DNA of 64,000 nt from Agrobacterium sp. AGB01 (GTDB taxonomy: Bacteria; Pseudomonadota; Alphaproteobacteria; Rhizobiales; Rhizobiaceae). Under the pieces are notes generated by a model, which saw only the letters and a program-made list of their open reading frames with translations, was not told the DNA's origin and did not search any database. Below, in pieces: positions 26,470-34,198 of this stretch (the stretch's first letter is position 1; the number at the start of each line of letters is the position of its first letter). The position numbers and the translations under genes are program-made. The DNA is taken from NCBI RefSeq assembly GCF_014851585.1, contig NZ_JACVAB010000009.1, forward strand, positions 124,001 through 188,000, in the 5' to 3' direction.

Positions 26470-26814
26470 TCAAACGGCGGGGTCGGTTTTGTCCTTTTTC
26501 GCCCAGCCGTAATGCGCGACAATGTTCTGCTGGTTGCGGATCAGGTGCCCGGCCAGGTCCGCATCACCACCGGTCATTGTCTCGGCGTCGGCGCCGCATA
26601 GGTTCAAGAACATGCGCTGGTGAACAACGGCTGCAAAATAGTCGTAAGGTGGCGGGGGTTCCTGCGTCTCTACGCTCTTCCACTCTGCGGCAACTTGGCT
26701 GCTTGCTGCATCCAGCGCCTCCAGCACCGTCCGCATCATCTGTGCATTGGCACGTTCGACAATGTCGTTAAGTTTGCGCTCCTCAGGCGTCAGCACGGGA
26801 CAGGAATTGCTCAT
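26470..26814 (-). CDS. Hypothetical protein
   Basis: 114 residues from MSNSCPVLTPEERKLNDIVERA (a start six codons upstream is possible; GAGAG precedes the chosen ATG). Mostly helical: NAQMMRTVLEALDAASSQVAAEW, then YDYFAAVVHQRMFLNLCGADAETMTGGDADLAGHLIRNQQNIVAHYGW. No signal peptide and no recognised domain. It converges on the diguanylate cyclase gene, ending 4 bases from its stop. Confidence 0.65.
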   Translation of the reverse strand: MSNSCPVLTPEERKLNDIVERANAQMMRTVLEALDAASSQVAAEWKSVETQEPPPPYDYFAAVVHQRMFLNLCGADAETMTGGDADLAGHLIRNQQNIVAHYGWAKKDKTDPAV

Positions 26815-26974
26815 GTTGGGTTCTCTCATCAAGCATAGCTTTTGCGGTCATGGCATCTGCCATGTGGTCATAACTCCTATCTTTAAACGGAAAAACAGGC
26901 AAAAATTGCGCCTGCAACAATATTAGAAGGCCGCTATGGACGGTAAATCCCTTGCGCGCGGGTGGCGGTGTTTG

Positions 26975-27352
26975 TTACGCCGCCATTGCTTGCAACTGCG
27001 CTGTCACGCGGTCAACGTCGTAGGGTTTTGAAAAGAACACGCTGCGTTCAGGTAGATCGTCATCGGAAACCTTGCGATGGCCGGAAACGATGATGATTTC
27101 CACCGGTGGCCAGCGATCGCGCACCATGGCCGCCAGCTTCATGCCATCCATGCTGCCAGGCATATCAATGTCCGTGAACACAATGCGGATGTCTTTGCGC
27201 GCGTTGAGTATCTCGATGGCCTCATCGGCATTGCGCGCCTCGACCGCTTCAAAACCTGCTTCTTCAACAAGGTCGACAGCTGCCATCAGCAATAGCGGTT
27301 CATCCTCAACAACAAGGACGACATTTTTCTTGGGCGGATTAAATGTACCCAT
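26975..27352 (-). CDS. Single-domain response regulator
   Basis: 125 residues, only a receiver domain: acidic pair VVEDEPLLL, phospho-acceptor Asp in IVFTDIDMPGSMDG, Ser in IIVSGH, and Lys in FFSKPY. No output domain, as in CheY-like or FixJ-less receivers of HWE kinases. Its ATG overlaps the kinase stop codon by one base (TAATG), so the two form one operon and a cognate pair. Confidence 0.93.
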   Translation of the reverse strand: MGTFNPPKKNVVLVVEDEPLLLMAAVDLVEEAGFEAVEARNADEAIEILNARKDIRIVFTDIDMPGSMDGMKLAAMVRDRWPPVEIIIVSGHRKVSDDDLPERSVFFSKPYDVDRVTAQLQAMAA

Positions 27353-29358
27353 TAGTGTTCGGCCTGTTGGAGTTGGTGTAGCGTCGCTTCCATTCGGAGA
27401 ACGAGTCCAGATGACTCATAACGAACGTCTACCTTGCCTGTTCCACCAAGGCCCATTTTAATCAGCTTTGATCCAAATCCGGCCTTGTCAACGTCGTGCA
27501 CCGGCGGACCGCCAATCTCCTGCCAGTCAAGGTGGAACGTCGTGTTCTCGCCTTCACCCGTCAGGTACCAGCGCAGCACAACCTTACCTGTCGTGTTCGA
27601 CAACGCGCCATATTTGATGGCATTCGTCGTCAGCTCATGCAGCAGCAGGGAAAGCGATAGCGTGCCCTTGGGACCAAAGGTCAGGTCTTCGCCCTGCAGC
27701 ACCACACGGTCACGCACGGACAGCCGGTCGAACGTCCGTTCCATCACCTGTACGATGGCGGCGCTGCTCCAGTTGCGCTCAAACAAAACATCATGGGCGG
27801 TACTCAGCGCGTGAACGCGGCGCTCAAAGGCTTCCACATATTGCCGTTCCTTGACCGGTCGCAGGGTCTGCGTGGCAATGGCCAGAACCATGGACAGTGT
27901 GTTTTTCAGCCGGTGGCCCATTTCCCGGTGCAACAACTGTTGCTCAGACTCTGCCCGCACACGCGCAATCGCCGCCTGTATGCGGTCGCCAAAGCTGCGC
28001 ACAAAGGCAATTTCTTCATTCGACCACTGGTAGGGCCGATCATGGTGCACGAAGACGACAAGGCTGAAATTGCCCTGGTCGATAACCGGCACATTGACCA
28101 GCACCCGAATGCCCAGATCAAGCAGCGCTTGTGCGTTTGCAGCGGTGCGTGGATCCTGCGTCACATCAGGAATGACCACAGGATTGCCGATTTTCAGATC
28201 GTTGATAAAGCTGCCATAGGCCCGGAAATGGTGCAGGCCGGTCACGGGCGTAATGCCCGGTGCGGTCCATTGCGGCTGCATCAACACGGTCTCATTGACA
28301 GGGTCTACTATGCCAAAACCGGCGCGCGTCGCATCTAGGGCTTTGGCCATCAGGTCTGCGGCGGCGGATGCCATGGACTCGATGTCGCTCAGTTGTGTCA
28401 GCCTGTCACCCAGGTCCAGCAGCGCCTGTATGCGCGCTGCCGCACGGCGCGTCACTGTGACATCCTTGACCGCACCGATCATTTTCACCGGCAGGCCGTT
28501 TTCGCCGCGAATGAATGTTGCAGTCCGGGAAATCCACCGCAAACCAACCGGCGTATTGATGCGATATTCCACATCAAGTGCTGCCGAGCCATCGGCGCGG
28601 TTGGCCTGTGTCGATTGCGTGCCCTGATCGTCAGGAAAAACCATCTTCTCAAACACGGACGTTGGATATGACCTTGCCGGAGGCAGATGAAAGATACGGT
28701 AAAACTCTGGGGATGCGCGCAGTTCGTTGCGCGTCAGGTCAATCTCGAAGGTGCCAACACCACCAGCCTCCTGCGCGGCAAGCGTTTCTTTCGCCGCACT
28801 GCGCAAACTGGCCGTAATGCCTTTTTGGCGGCGAAACAGGTCATCCTTGCGCTGGGATAATCGACGCGCCTCAAAAAGCGCAATGACCTGCGAGGCAAGC
28901 GCCTGCAGGCCGTCGGCCTGTTCCTCGTCTAGTCCTTCAGGCCGTATGACCGTATCGATCACACACAGGCTGCCAATGATAATTCCGTCTGGGGTAATCA
29001 GCGGGGCGCCCGCGTAAAACCGGATGAATGGTTCGTCCGTAACCAGCGGGTTGTCCTTGGTGCGCGGATCGGCCGTCAGGTCGGGTATTTCAAGCAATTC
29101 GCGGCTGAACAGGGCATATTGGCAGACAGATCCTGCCATTGGCGTCTCGCAGGGTTCAAACCCGACACGGGCTTTGAACCACTGCCTGTTTTCTTCCACC
29201 AGACTGATCAGCGCAACGGGGGTGCGGCAAATGACGCGGGCAATCTGCACAATGCCATCAAACTCCGGTTCTGGTGGAGTGTCCATGATGTCATAGGCTT
29301 CAAGCGCCTCAATTCTCTCATGCAGATCGGTCTGGTCATCATAGTTGGTCTGTCGCAA
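27352..29358 (-). CDS. GAF-PAS-GAF HWE-family histidine kinase
   Basis: 668 residues. GAF 1 (about 25-165: FDGIVQIARVICRTPVALISLVEENRQWFKA ... SVCQYALFS), PAS (about 195-310), GAF 2 (about 320-470: YGSFINDLKIGNPVVIPDV), and HWE kinase core. The acceptor His is residue 482 in MGHRLKNTLSMVLAIATQTLR. The N-box is LLLHELTTNAIKYGALS and the W-x-E element DWQEIGGPPV. Cytosolic. The first GAF belongs to the group often found in bacteriophytochrome-like and sigma-factor stress kinases but lacks an obvious chromophore Cys motif. Co-transcribed with the receiver gene at 26975-27352. Confidence 0.93.
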   Translation of the reverse strand: MRQTNYDDQTDLHERIEALEAYDIMDTPPEPEFDGIVQIARVICRTPVALISLVEENRQWFKARVGFEPCETPMAGSVCQYALFSRELLEIPDLTADPRTKDNPLVTDEPFIRFYAGAPLITPDGIIIGSLCVIDTVIRPEGLDEEQADGLQALASQVIALFEARRLSQRKDDLFRRQKGITASLRSAAKETLAAQEAGGVGTFEIDLTRNELRASPEFYRIFHLPPARSYPTSVFEKMVFPDDQGTQSTQANRADGSAALDVEYRINTPVGLRWISRTATFIRGENGLPVKMIGAVKDVTVTRRAAARIQALLDLGDRLTQLSDIESMASAAADLMAKALDATRAGFGIVDPVNETVLMQPQWTAPGITPVTGLHHFRAYGSFINDLKIGNPVVIPDVTQDPRTAANAQALLDLGIRVLVNVPVIDQGNFSLVVFVHHDRPYQWSNEEIAFVRSFGDRIQAAIARVRAESEQQLLHREMGHRLKNTLSMVLAIATQTLRPVKERQYVEAFERRVHALSTAHDVLFERNWSSAAIVQVMERTFDRLSVRDRVVLQGEDLTFGPKGTLSLSLLLHELTTNAIKYGALSNTTGKVVLRWYLTGEGENTTFHLDWQEIGGPPVHDVDKAGFGSKLIKMGLGGTGKVDVRYESSGLVLRMEATLHQLQQAEH

Positions 29359-29601
29359 GGCACTCTCGCAGTCACGTGGTTAACCTATCTGTGCAGTTCC
29401 AGGACGGTTATTATCGCTATCCTTTGAGAGTGAACGCTGCCCATCGGGTTGATGAACGGACACTGGCAATTAAAGTTCCTTCGTCCCGCATAAAATTTTC
29501 GTAAAAACAATCCCATATGCCCGCGGCCGGACAAGCTGACGGGGCAGGGAACTCACGCATCGTGTTCACTGCGCTGACAGTTGCTGCTCAGGTCTGTAAT
29601 C
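29359..29601. other. Intergenic region upstream of the HWE kinase gene
   Basis: 243 bases between the FAD oxidase gene and the kinase gene, both on the minus strand. It must hold the kinase promoter; around 29496-29510 it is AT-rich (AAAATTTTCGTAAAAACAA). No repeat, RNA or small gene was seen. Confidence 0.4.
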
Positions 29602-30942
29602 TTACAGTGCCGGGCCGGGGCGGATGGTATTTCCCGGTGCAAACCGCGACAGGCGGAAGCGGTGCAGGTTATGGCCGGTTTCATTGCCCTGAATAAGGTC
29701 TGCCATTACCCGCCCAATGCCCGGGCCAATGCCAAAACCATGGCCGCTCATGCCCGTTGCCACAAACAAGCCGTTGATTGTCGCAACCCGGTCAACCACC
29801 GGCACCACATCCGGCATCGCATCAATCATGCCCGCCCATGTGGTTTTCAGTCTGACGGGTTTGGCCTGCGGAAACAGCGTGTTGAAACCACGCTCTATCG
29901 CCTGTAGTTCACGCTTGCCGGGGGCAGGGTTCAGCACCCGCATCCGCTCAAACGGGCTTACCGCATCGGCCGCCCAGTCGCGCGGCGTGGTCCAGGCATC
30001 GGGATATCCTGATGGGGCCATCGGCGCATATCGTGTGCCAAACGGGTGTGCCTTGAGTGCCGGCATATATTTGCTGGCATGGCGAAACGCGTCCGGCCCA
30101 ACATACAGCAGGCTGCTGCCGCCGGCTGCCAGCGTGTAACCACCATCCTGCCGCCGACGAAAGGCAATGTCATCCTCTGCCACTGCACCGGCATGCAGTT
30201 CCGGCATCGGTTCGGTGGCCGCCACCGTTGCCCGCACGCTCAGCTGCGGAATGGACACGCCGTGTTTGCGCAAAAACAGCGATGACCATGCGCCACCGGC
30301 CACCAGAACGTTGGATGTCTCTATCTTGCCGTGCTCGGTCCATACGGCTTTGACGCCGCCCGCAGCCGTATCAACTGCGCGAACCGCACAGTTTTCGATG
30401 ATGCGAACACCCCGGCGCACCGCCAGCCGCGCCAGCGCCGGAACGGCCAGCCATGGCTCGGCTCGCATGTCGGATGGTGTCACCATCGCACCGGCAAAAT
30501 TGCGCGCCATGCCAGGTATAATCTGCCGCACCGCTTCACCGTCAATCAGCCGCGTGTCGAGTGCGTGGGCGGCGGCAATCTTCATGAAGTCTTCAAAACC
30601 GGCCATGTCCTTAGGTGTGCGTGCCAGATAGGTGACGCCGGTCTGCTGCAAGCCAATGTCTTCGCCGCACTCCTGCGCCAGTTCTTGCCACAGGCGGCAG
30701 GCTTCCATGACAATTGGCAGTTCGTCTGCATCGCGGCCTTGCTTGCGGATCCAGCCCCAGTTGCGGGAGGATTGTTCCGCCGCAATGCGCCCCTTTTCCA
30801 GCAAGGTCACCTCAATGTTGTTGCCGGCCAGATAAAGCGCGGTCGACACGCCAATCACCCCGCCACCGACAATCACCACCTCGGATTTCTGGGGGATAGG
30901 GCCAGAATGCTGAACCGCATCGGCCTCGGAGAACGGGAACAT
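29602..30942 (-). CDS. FAD-dependent amino-acid/sarcosine-oxidase-like oxidoreductase
   Basis: 446 residues of the DAO fold. FAD-binding motif EVVIVGGGVIGVSTALYLAGNNIEVTLLEKGRIAAEQSSRNWGWIRKQGRD; a substrate region with ETSNVLVAGGAWSS; C-terminal LFVATGMSGHGFGIGPGIGRVMADLI, contacting FAD. It is like the glycine/D-amino-acid oxidases (DadA/SoxB/MSOX relatives). The SSRNWGW motif is typical of proteobacterial members acting on N-methyl or D-amino acids. No transporter gene is adjacent. Cytosolic. Confidence 0.9.
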   Translation of the reverse strand: MFPFSEADAVQHSGPIPQKSEVVIVGGGVIGVSTALYLAGNNIEVTLLEKGRIAAEQSSRNWGWIRKQGRDADELPIVMEACRLWQELAQECGEDIGLQQTGVTYLARTPKDMAGFEDFMKIAAAHALDTRLIDGEAVRQIIPGMARNFAGAMVTPSDMRAEPWLAVPALARLAVRRGVRIIENCAVRAVDTAAGGVKAVWTEHGKIETSNVLVAGGAWSSLFLRKHGVSIPQLSVRATVAATEPMPELHAGAVAEDDIAFRRRQDGGYTLAAGGSSLLYVGPDAFRHASKYMPALKAHPFGTRYAPMAPSGYPDAWTTPRDWAADAVSPFERMRVLNPAPGKRELQAIERGFNTLFPQAKPVRLKTTWAGMIDAMPDVVPVVDRVATINGLFVATGMSGHGFGIGPGIGRVMADLIQGNETGHNLHRFRLSRFAPGNTIRPGPAL

Positions 30943-31143
30943 CGCGCTTTTCCTGGATCAGAGTAATCACCAATCCTTAGCGCTGTGCCATGGGGTGTTC
31001 AAGGTGGGGGTGTGAAAGGGTAGGAACTGCCGCCGGAGTCCAAAGTTCCAATGCGTTTTATTTCTTCACTGAACGTGTCGAAATATCGCTCGCTATTGCA
31101 AGCGCCGCTTGAGAAACATTCGAGCGATCGTGCTTGATTTGAC

Positions 31144-31914
31144 TCACTCGTCAAAAAGGTCTCTAGAGCGAGGCGTATGATTAGACGGTCCCTCACGTCT
31201 CGTGCGCTCAACTTCCTCAGCCATTTCTTTCAGCAAGATTTGCCGAACCAACTCTCGCGACTGCAAGAAAATCTCCACGGCTTCATTTAACTCATGTTCT
31301 CCCAAGAGATTATAATCTCCTCGGTTCCAAACTTCCGCTGTTCGCTTAACTTCGCCGCTCCGATCCCCTTTGGGAAAAAATAGAAATTCTGCGGGTGAGT
31401 TCTGATAGTCGGTAAGAGACAGGAACGCATCTTCATAGATTGTTACAAGCAGTCGTCTTTGAAAATCAGTGAGGTCGAGCTGACTCCAGCCACATACAAA
31501 TAGTGGCACAAACTGTCCTTGTTCTCGAATAACACATAGAGGAGATACAGGAACCGCAATATCTCTAGACACGCGAAACCATTCTTTTTCGAAGTCGATA
31601 AAATTATGTGAAGCATAACGACGCTCTAAGTCATGCTCAAAAAATGATCTGACCAAATCCTCGTTTTGTTTTCGACCGGCCGGCGCGCCTGAGCGTGCCG
31701 CCACAGCTATAGCCGTCTCTAGGTTTATGCCAAGCTGGATACGGTCCTTGATCGCAGTATATCCAGCTGAGTAGGTGAAAGGTGGAGAGCCTTTTACAAA
31801 TGAAATGATAGACTTGGTAGTGCTTATCACATCACTTCGAACGAACCGTACCCAGTTTGGGCCAGATGGAGGTCTGTCGAGCTTAGCAAGTAGCTTCACA
31901 TAGTTGGATGCCAT
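31144..31914 (-). CDS. Putative toxin paired with a Panacea antitoxin
   Basis: 256 residues, no domain recognised for certain. Its start codon overlaps the stop of the Panacea-domain gene by one base (TAATG), the coupling seen in toxin-antitoxin operons. It has mixed alpha/beta segments (PSGPNWVRFVRSDVISTTKSIISFV, CVIREQGQFVPLFVCGWSQLDLTDFQRRLLVTIYEDA) and a charged helix near the C-terminus. The extreme C-terminus TPRSRDLFDE resembles the [Q]xxDLF beta-clamp-binding motif. In Caulobacter, the Panacea protein SocA controls SocB, a toxin that binds the replication clamp; this gene could be a SocB-type partner, but that rests on context and a short motif. The region is AT-richer than its neighbours. 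Confidence 0.6.
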   Translation of the reverse strand: MASNYVKLLAKLDRPPSGPNWVRFVRSDVISTTKSIISFVKGSPPFTYSAGYTAIKDRIQLGINLETAIAVAARSGAPAGRKQNEDLVRSFFEHDLERRYASHNFIDFEKEWFRVSRDIAVPVSPLCVIREQGQFVPLFVCGWSQLDLTDFQRRLLVTIYEDAFLSLTDYQNSPAEFLFFPKGDRSGEVKRTAEVWNRGDYNLLGEHELNEAVEIFLQSRELVRQILLKEMAEEVERTRREGPSNHTPRSRDLFDE

Positions 31915-32399
31915 TAGTGCTTTACCGTCCTTTCATACCAGCCCTTGATCGCCTCGTCAGATATCTTCATCGAGGCGTTCGTTTTCGTTTCATGATTCCA
32001 GGTTTGATCCCAAGGACCACCCTCGACGTGGGATTGGGCGACCAAGGCGCCCGGGGTCATAGAAGTGTACTTGCTTACGAGTTCTGAAAGGAATTCTTCT
32101 TCCTCTTTACTGAAGTGCCACTGCGCATTCTTCTTTTGACCGGTTTCCGGGTCAAGGTATTTGGCTCTGCTGCCAATTGGTGCATCGCCCCATTGCTTGA
32201 ACTCTCGGTACAGTTCACGAAATACAGGTCCATAAGTCCATGCTTCAATTTTCGCCGAAACTAACGGACGTGAAAACGCAACTAGAAAATCAGCATGCAG
32301 AAAGTACACAATTTTATTAATGTGCAGATTTGAGACGTCTCTACCGTCTTTCTCTGCGACATCTAAGACGAAGTTAGCAATCGCGCGAACATCATACAT
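31914..32399 (-). CDS. Panacea-domain (DUF4065, SocA/GepA-like) antitoxin
   Basis: Start at 32399 gives MYDVRAIANFVLDVAEKDGRDVSNLHINKIVYFLHADFL, the usual N-terminus of this family; the frame is open to 32474 (25 more residues). Further family features are IEAWTYGPVFRELYREFKQWG and PGALVAQSHVEGGPWDQTW. Panacea domains neutralise unrelated toxins, and SocA acts as a proteolytic adaptor that delivers its toxin to ClpXP. Upstream gene of a two-gene operon with the 256-aa protein. Composition is AT-richer than the surrounding genes, suggesting transfer. Confidence 0.85.
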   Translation of the reverse strand: MYDVRAIANFVLDVAEKDGRDVSNLHINKIVYFLHADFLVAFSRPLVSAKIEAWTYGPVFRELYREFKQWGDAPIGSRAKYLDPETGQKKNAQWHFSKEEEEFLSELVSKYTSMTPGALVAQSHVEGGPWDQTWNHETKTNASMKISDEAIKGWYERTVKH

Positions 32400-32474
32400 A
32401 GCTCTTATTACTTCATTCTCTGTTTGTTCACAACTGTTTCGCACATTTTCCCCAAGTTTCCCCATGTTGTTCAC

Positions 32475-32921
32475 TGAAAATACCCGTTTCGGTCGAGCAC
32501 GATTGGTGGTCTGAGTGTAAATGTACTCGTCATCTTACTTAATTTACTAATCGCCAAAAGACGTCAGTATATCTTTTGTAACTATGTTTTCGCCAGCGAT
32601 TGACGTTCCGGATGCAGCGACGAACATGAGCCGTAATAAAATACTGCTAGTTCCACGTACTTGATCGCCCTTGCCAAGCGATCGTTCGTGTTTAGGAAAT
32701 GCAGATAGAAACGGGGTATTATAACCTATTTCGAAACTCAAGATAGTTACCAAGCCAAATCCCATGCCCCTTTGTGTGCAAGCAACGCACCGCAGATGTT
32801 TGATTGTATTCGCGGCGCGCTCGCTGTCCATTACATGACCCATTGCGACTGACGAAAAGGCCTTTATCCTGTTGCTACAGCACGTCCTCGCCATGCGAGT
32901 TCACAAGAGGAGGGGGGGCGG
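32475..32921. other. Gene-poor, AT-richer stretch beside the toxin-antitoxin pair
   Basis: About 450 bases with no convincing gene. A 115-codon minus-strand frame (32547-32894) is open but its product resembles nothing and lacks a ribosome site. The first part (up to about 32760) has the low GC of the TA pair. The rightmost bases carry a ribosome-site-like GAGGAGGGGGG in front of the LysE remnant. It must include the promoter of the Panacea operon. Confidence 0.4.
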
Positions 32922-33110
32922 ATGCAGCATTTGCCGGAAATAGGTTTGGCTTTTGGTGCCTTTGCGCTGGGCATGTTCAGCCCCCGATCCTAACAATCTC
33001 TCGGTCATTGGCATGTCGATGGCAGTCAGCCGCAAGGCGGGCATTGCCCTTGCGCTTGGCATTTCGTCAAGCCTCCAAACCCTGCCTTGGGCCGGGTCAT
33101 TTCTCCAGGC
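32922..33110 (+). pseudogene. LysE/RhtB-family exporter remnant
   Basis: ATG 32922 behind a strong purine-rich site opens a frame reading MQHLPEIGLAFGAFALGMFS, then a stop at 32991 caused by a one-base insertion around 32982-32990. In the shifted frame the text continues PNNLSVIGMSMAVSRKAGIA and LALGISSSLQTLPWA, the conserved first third of LysE-type amino-acid exporters (normally SPGPN followed by this helix). Similarity ends near 33110, and about two thirds of a normal 205-210-residue protein is missing. Not functional. Confidence 0.75.
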
Positions 33111-33177
33111 GATCAAGGGGTGATTTGCGTTCAATGCAGAATTGTCTACCCTGGCATGGTGCAAATTGGAGGTGACG

Positions 33178-33333
33178 ATGAGACAGTTTTTACCTGGTCT
33201 GGTTGGCGGTTTGTTCGCTGGCGCAATCGTTTGGATCGCTCAAAACATGGGCGCGACGTTTCTGGTTGCCGCCATTCTGGCAGCCATCGGAGGATTTCTG
33301 GGCACCGTTGCTGGGCAGAAGTTGCAGCTTTAA
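33178..33333 (+). CDS. Small membrane protein (51 aa)
   Basis: ATG 33178 follows TTGGAGGTGACG, a good ribosome site. The product starts MRQFLPGLVGGLFAGAIVWI and continues AQNMGATFLVAAILAAIGGF with tail LGTVAGQKLQL: two short hydrophobic helices with glycine-zipper spacing, charged ends. No family recognised. It sits alone between the LysE remnant and an Rrf2 regulator. Confidence 0.6.
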   Translation: MRQFLPGLVGGLFAGAIVWIAQNMGATFLVAAILAAIGGFLGTVAGQKLQL

Positions 33334-33540
33334 GAGCGACGTTCATCTACCAAGGTTAGAGCTTGATCCGGCATCACCGATTGGTGACAGCCGGCTTTGT
33401 TTCACCTGCGAGTGACAGTCTCGAAACCTGTCGCTCAAAAAGGGTGGTCAGTTCCAGCCCCTCACGACACATTTGCCGTAACGAAACGGTCCATCCTGTG
33501 GTATGGCAAGATTCACAGGGCAGAAGATGAGGCAAGCCAG

Positions 33541-33990
33541 ATGAGACAGGACAGCCGGTTGTCGCGCATGTTGCATGTGTTGATCCACATGGGCAGGCAC
33601 AAGGGCGTCATGACATCGGACATGATTGCCACCATGCTGGATGCCAATCCGGTTGTCATTCGCCGCACCATGGCAGGCCTGCGTGAGCAGGGGTATGTGC
33701 ACTCGGAGCGTGGCCATGGCGGCGGCTGGACATTGGCGCGGCCGCTGGAAGAACTGACGCTGCTGGATATTTACCGCGCTGTGGGCGAACCCTCGATTTT
33801 TGCCGTCGGCCCGGCCTATGACATGCCCGGCTGCCCTATTGAAAAGGCCGTCAACGCCACGCTGGAAGATGTATTTTCCGATGCGGAAAAACGCCTGATG
33901 GACCGTTTTGCCGGCGTCACTCTGGCTGACATTGCCAAGACATTTGTTGCCCCTGAAGGCGCGCACCAGGACCAGTCCTGCAGCGCGTGA
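33541..33990 (+). CDS. Rrf2-family transcriptional regulator (paralogue 1)
   Basis: ATG 33541; the frame is open to 33397. 149 residues. Winged helix: RLSRMLHVLIHMGRHKGVMTSDMIATMLDANPVVIRRTMAGLREQGYVHSERGHGGGWTLARP. Only one Cys (residue 98, MPGCPIEKA) is in the sensor loop, so it lacks the three-Cys set of Fe-S Rrf2 members (IscR, NsrR) and may sense thiol oxidation or electrophiles. The second Rrf2 gene in the window (40929-41348) aligns residue for residue through this region, with Cys also at 98. The target is unknown; the LysE remnant upstream may have been a former target. Confidence 0.88.
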   Translation: MRQDSRLSRMLHVLIHMGRHKGVMTSDMIATMLDANPVVIRRTMAGLREQGYVHSERGHGGGWTLARPLEELTLLDIYRAVGEPSIFAVGPAYDMPGCPIEKAVNATLEDVFSDAEKRLMDRFAGVTLADIAKTFVAPEGAHQDQSCSA

Positions 33991-34198
33991 TCTGTTGAGC
34001 CTGATCAGGGCGCGGTAAGCAAGTTTTAGCCAAAAAATAAAGATCGCCACTGGAACGAATTTTTGCGATGTATGGTTGTGCCTGTCCGTGCGTCACATCT
34101 TGATGTGAAGTTCGGTAAAGCGCAGCTGGCTGGGAAATCATTAATTTCCGGGAACCGGCCTTTGATTGTCGACTGTTGTCAGAGAGTGATGCCCGCAG

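Noticed and set aside
30999-31211. 70-codon minus-strand frame after the Panacea operon
   Set aside because: Overlaps the end of the putative toxin gene in another frame and has low-complexity composition; no support.
32547-32894. 115-codon minus-strand frame in the AT-rich spacer
   Set aside because: No ribosome site, no recognisable pattern, and it faces the LysE remnant; kept only as gene-poor sequence.
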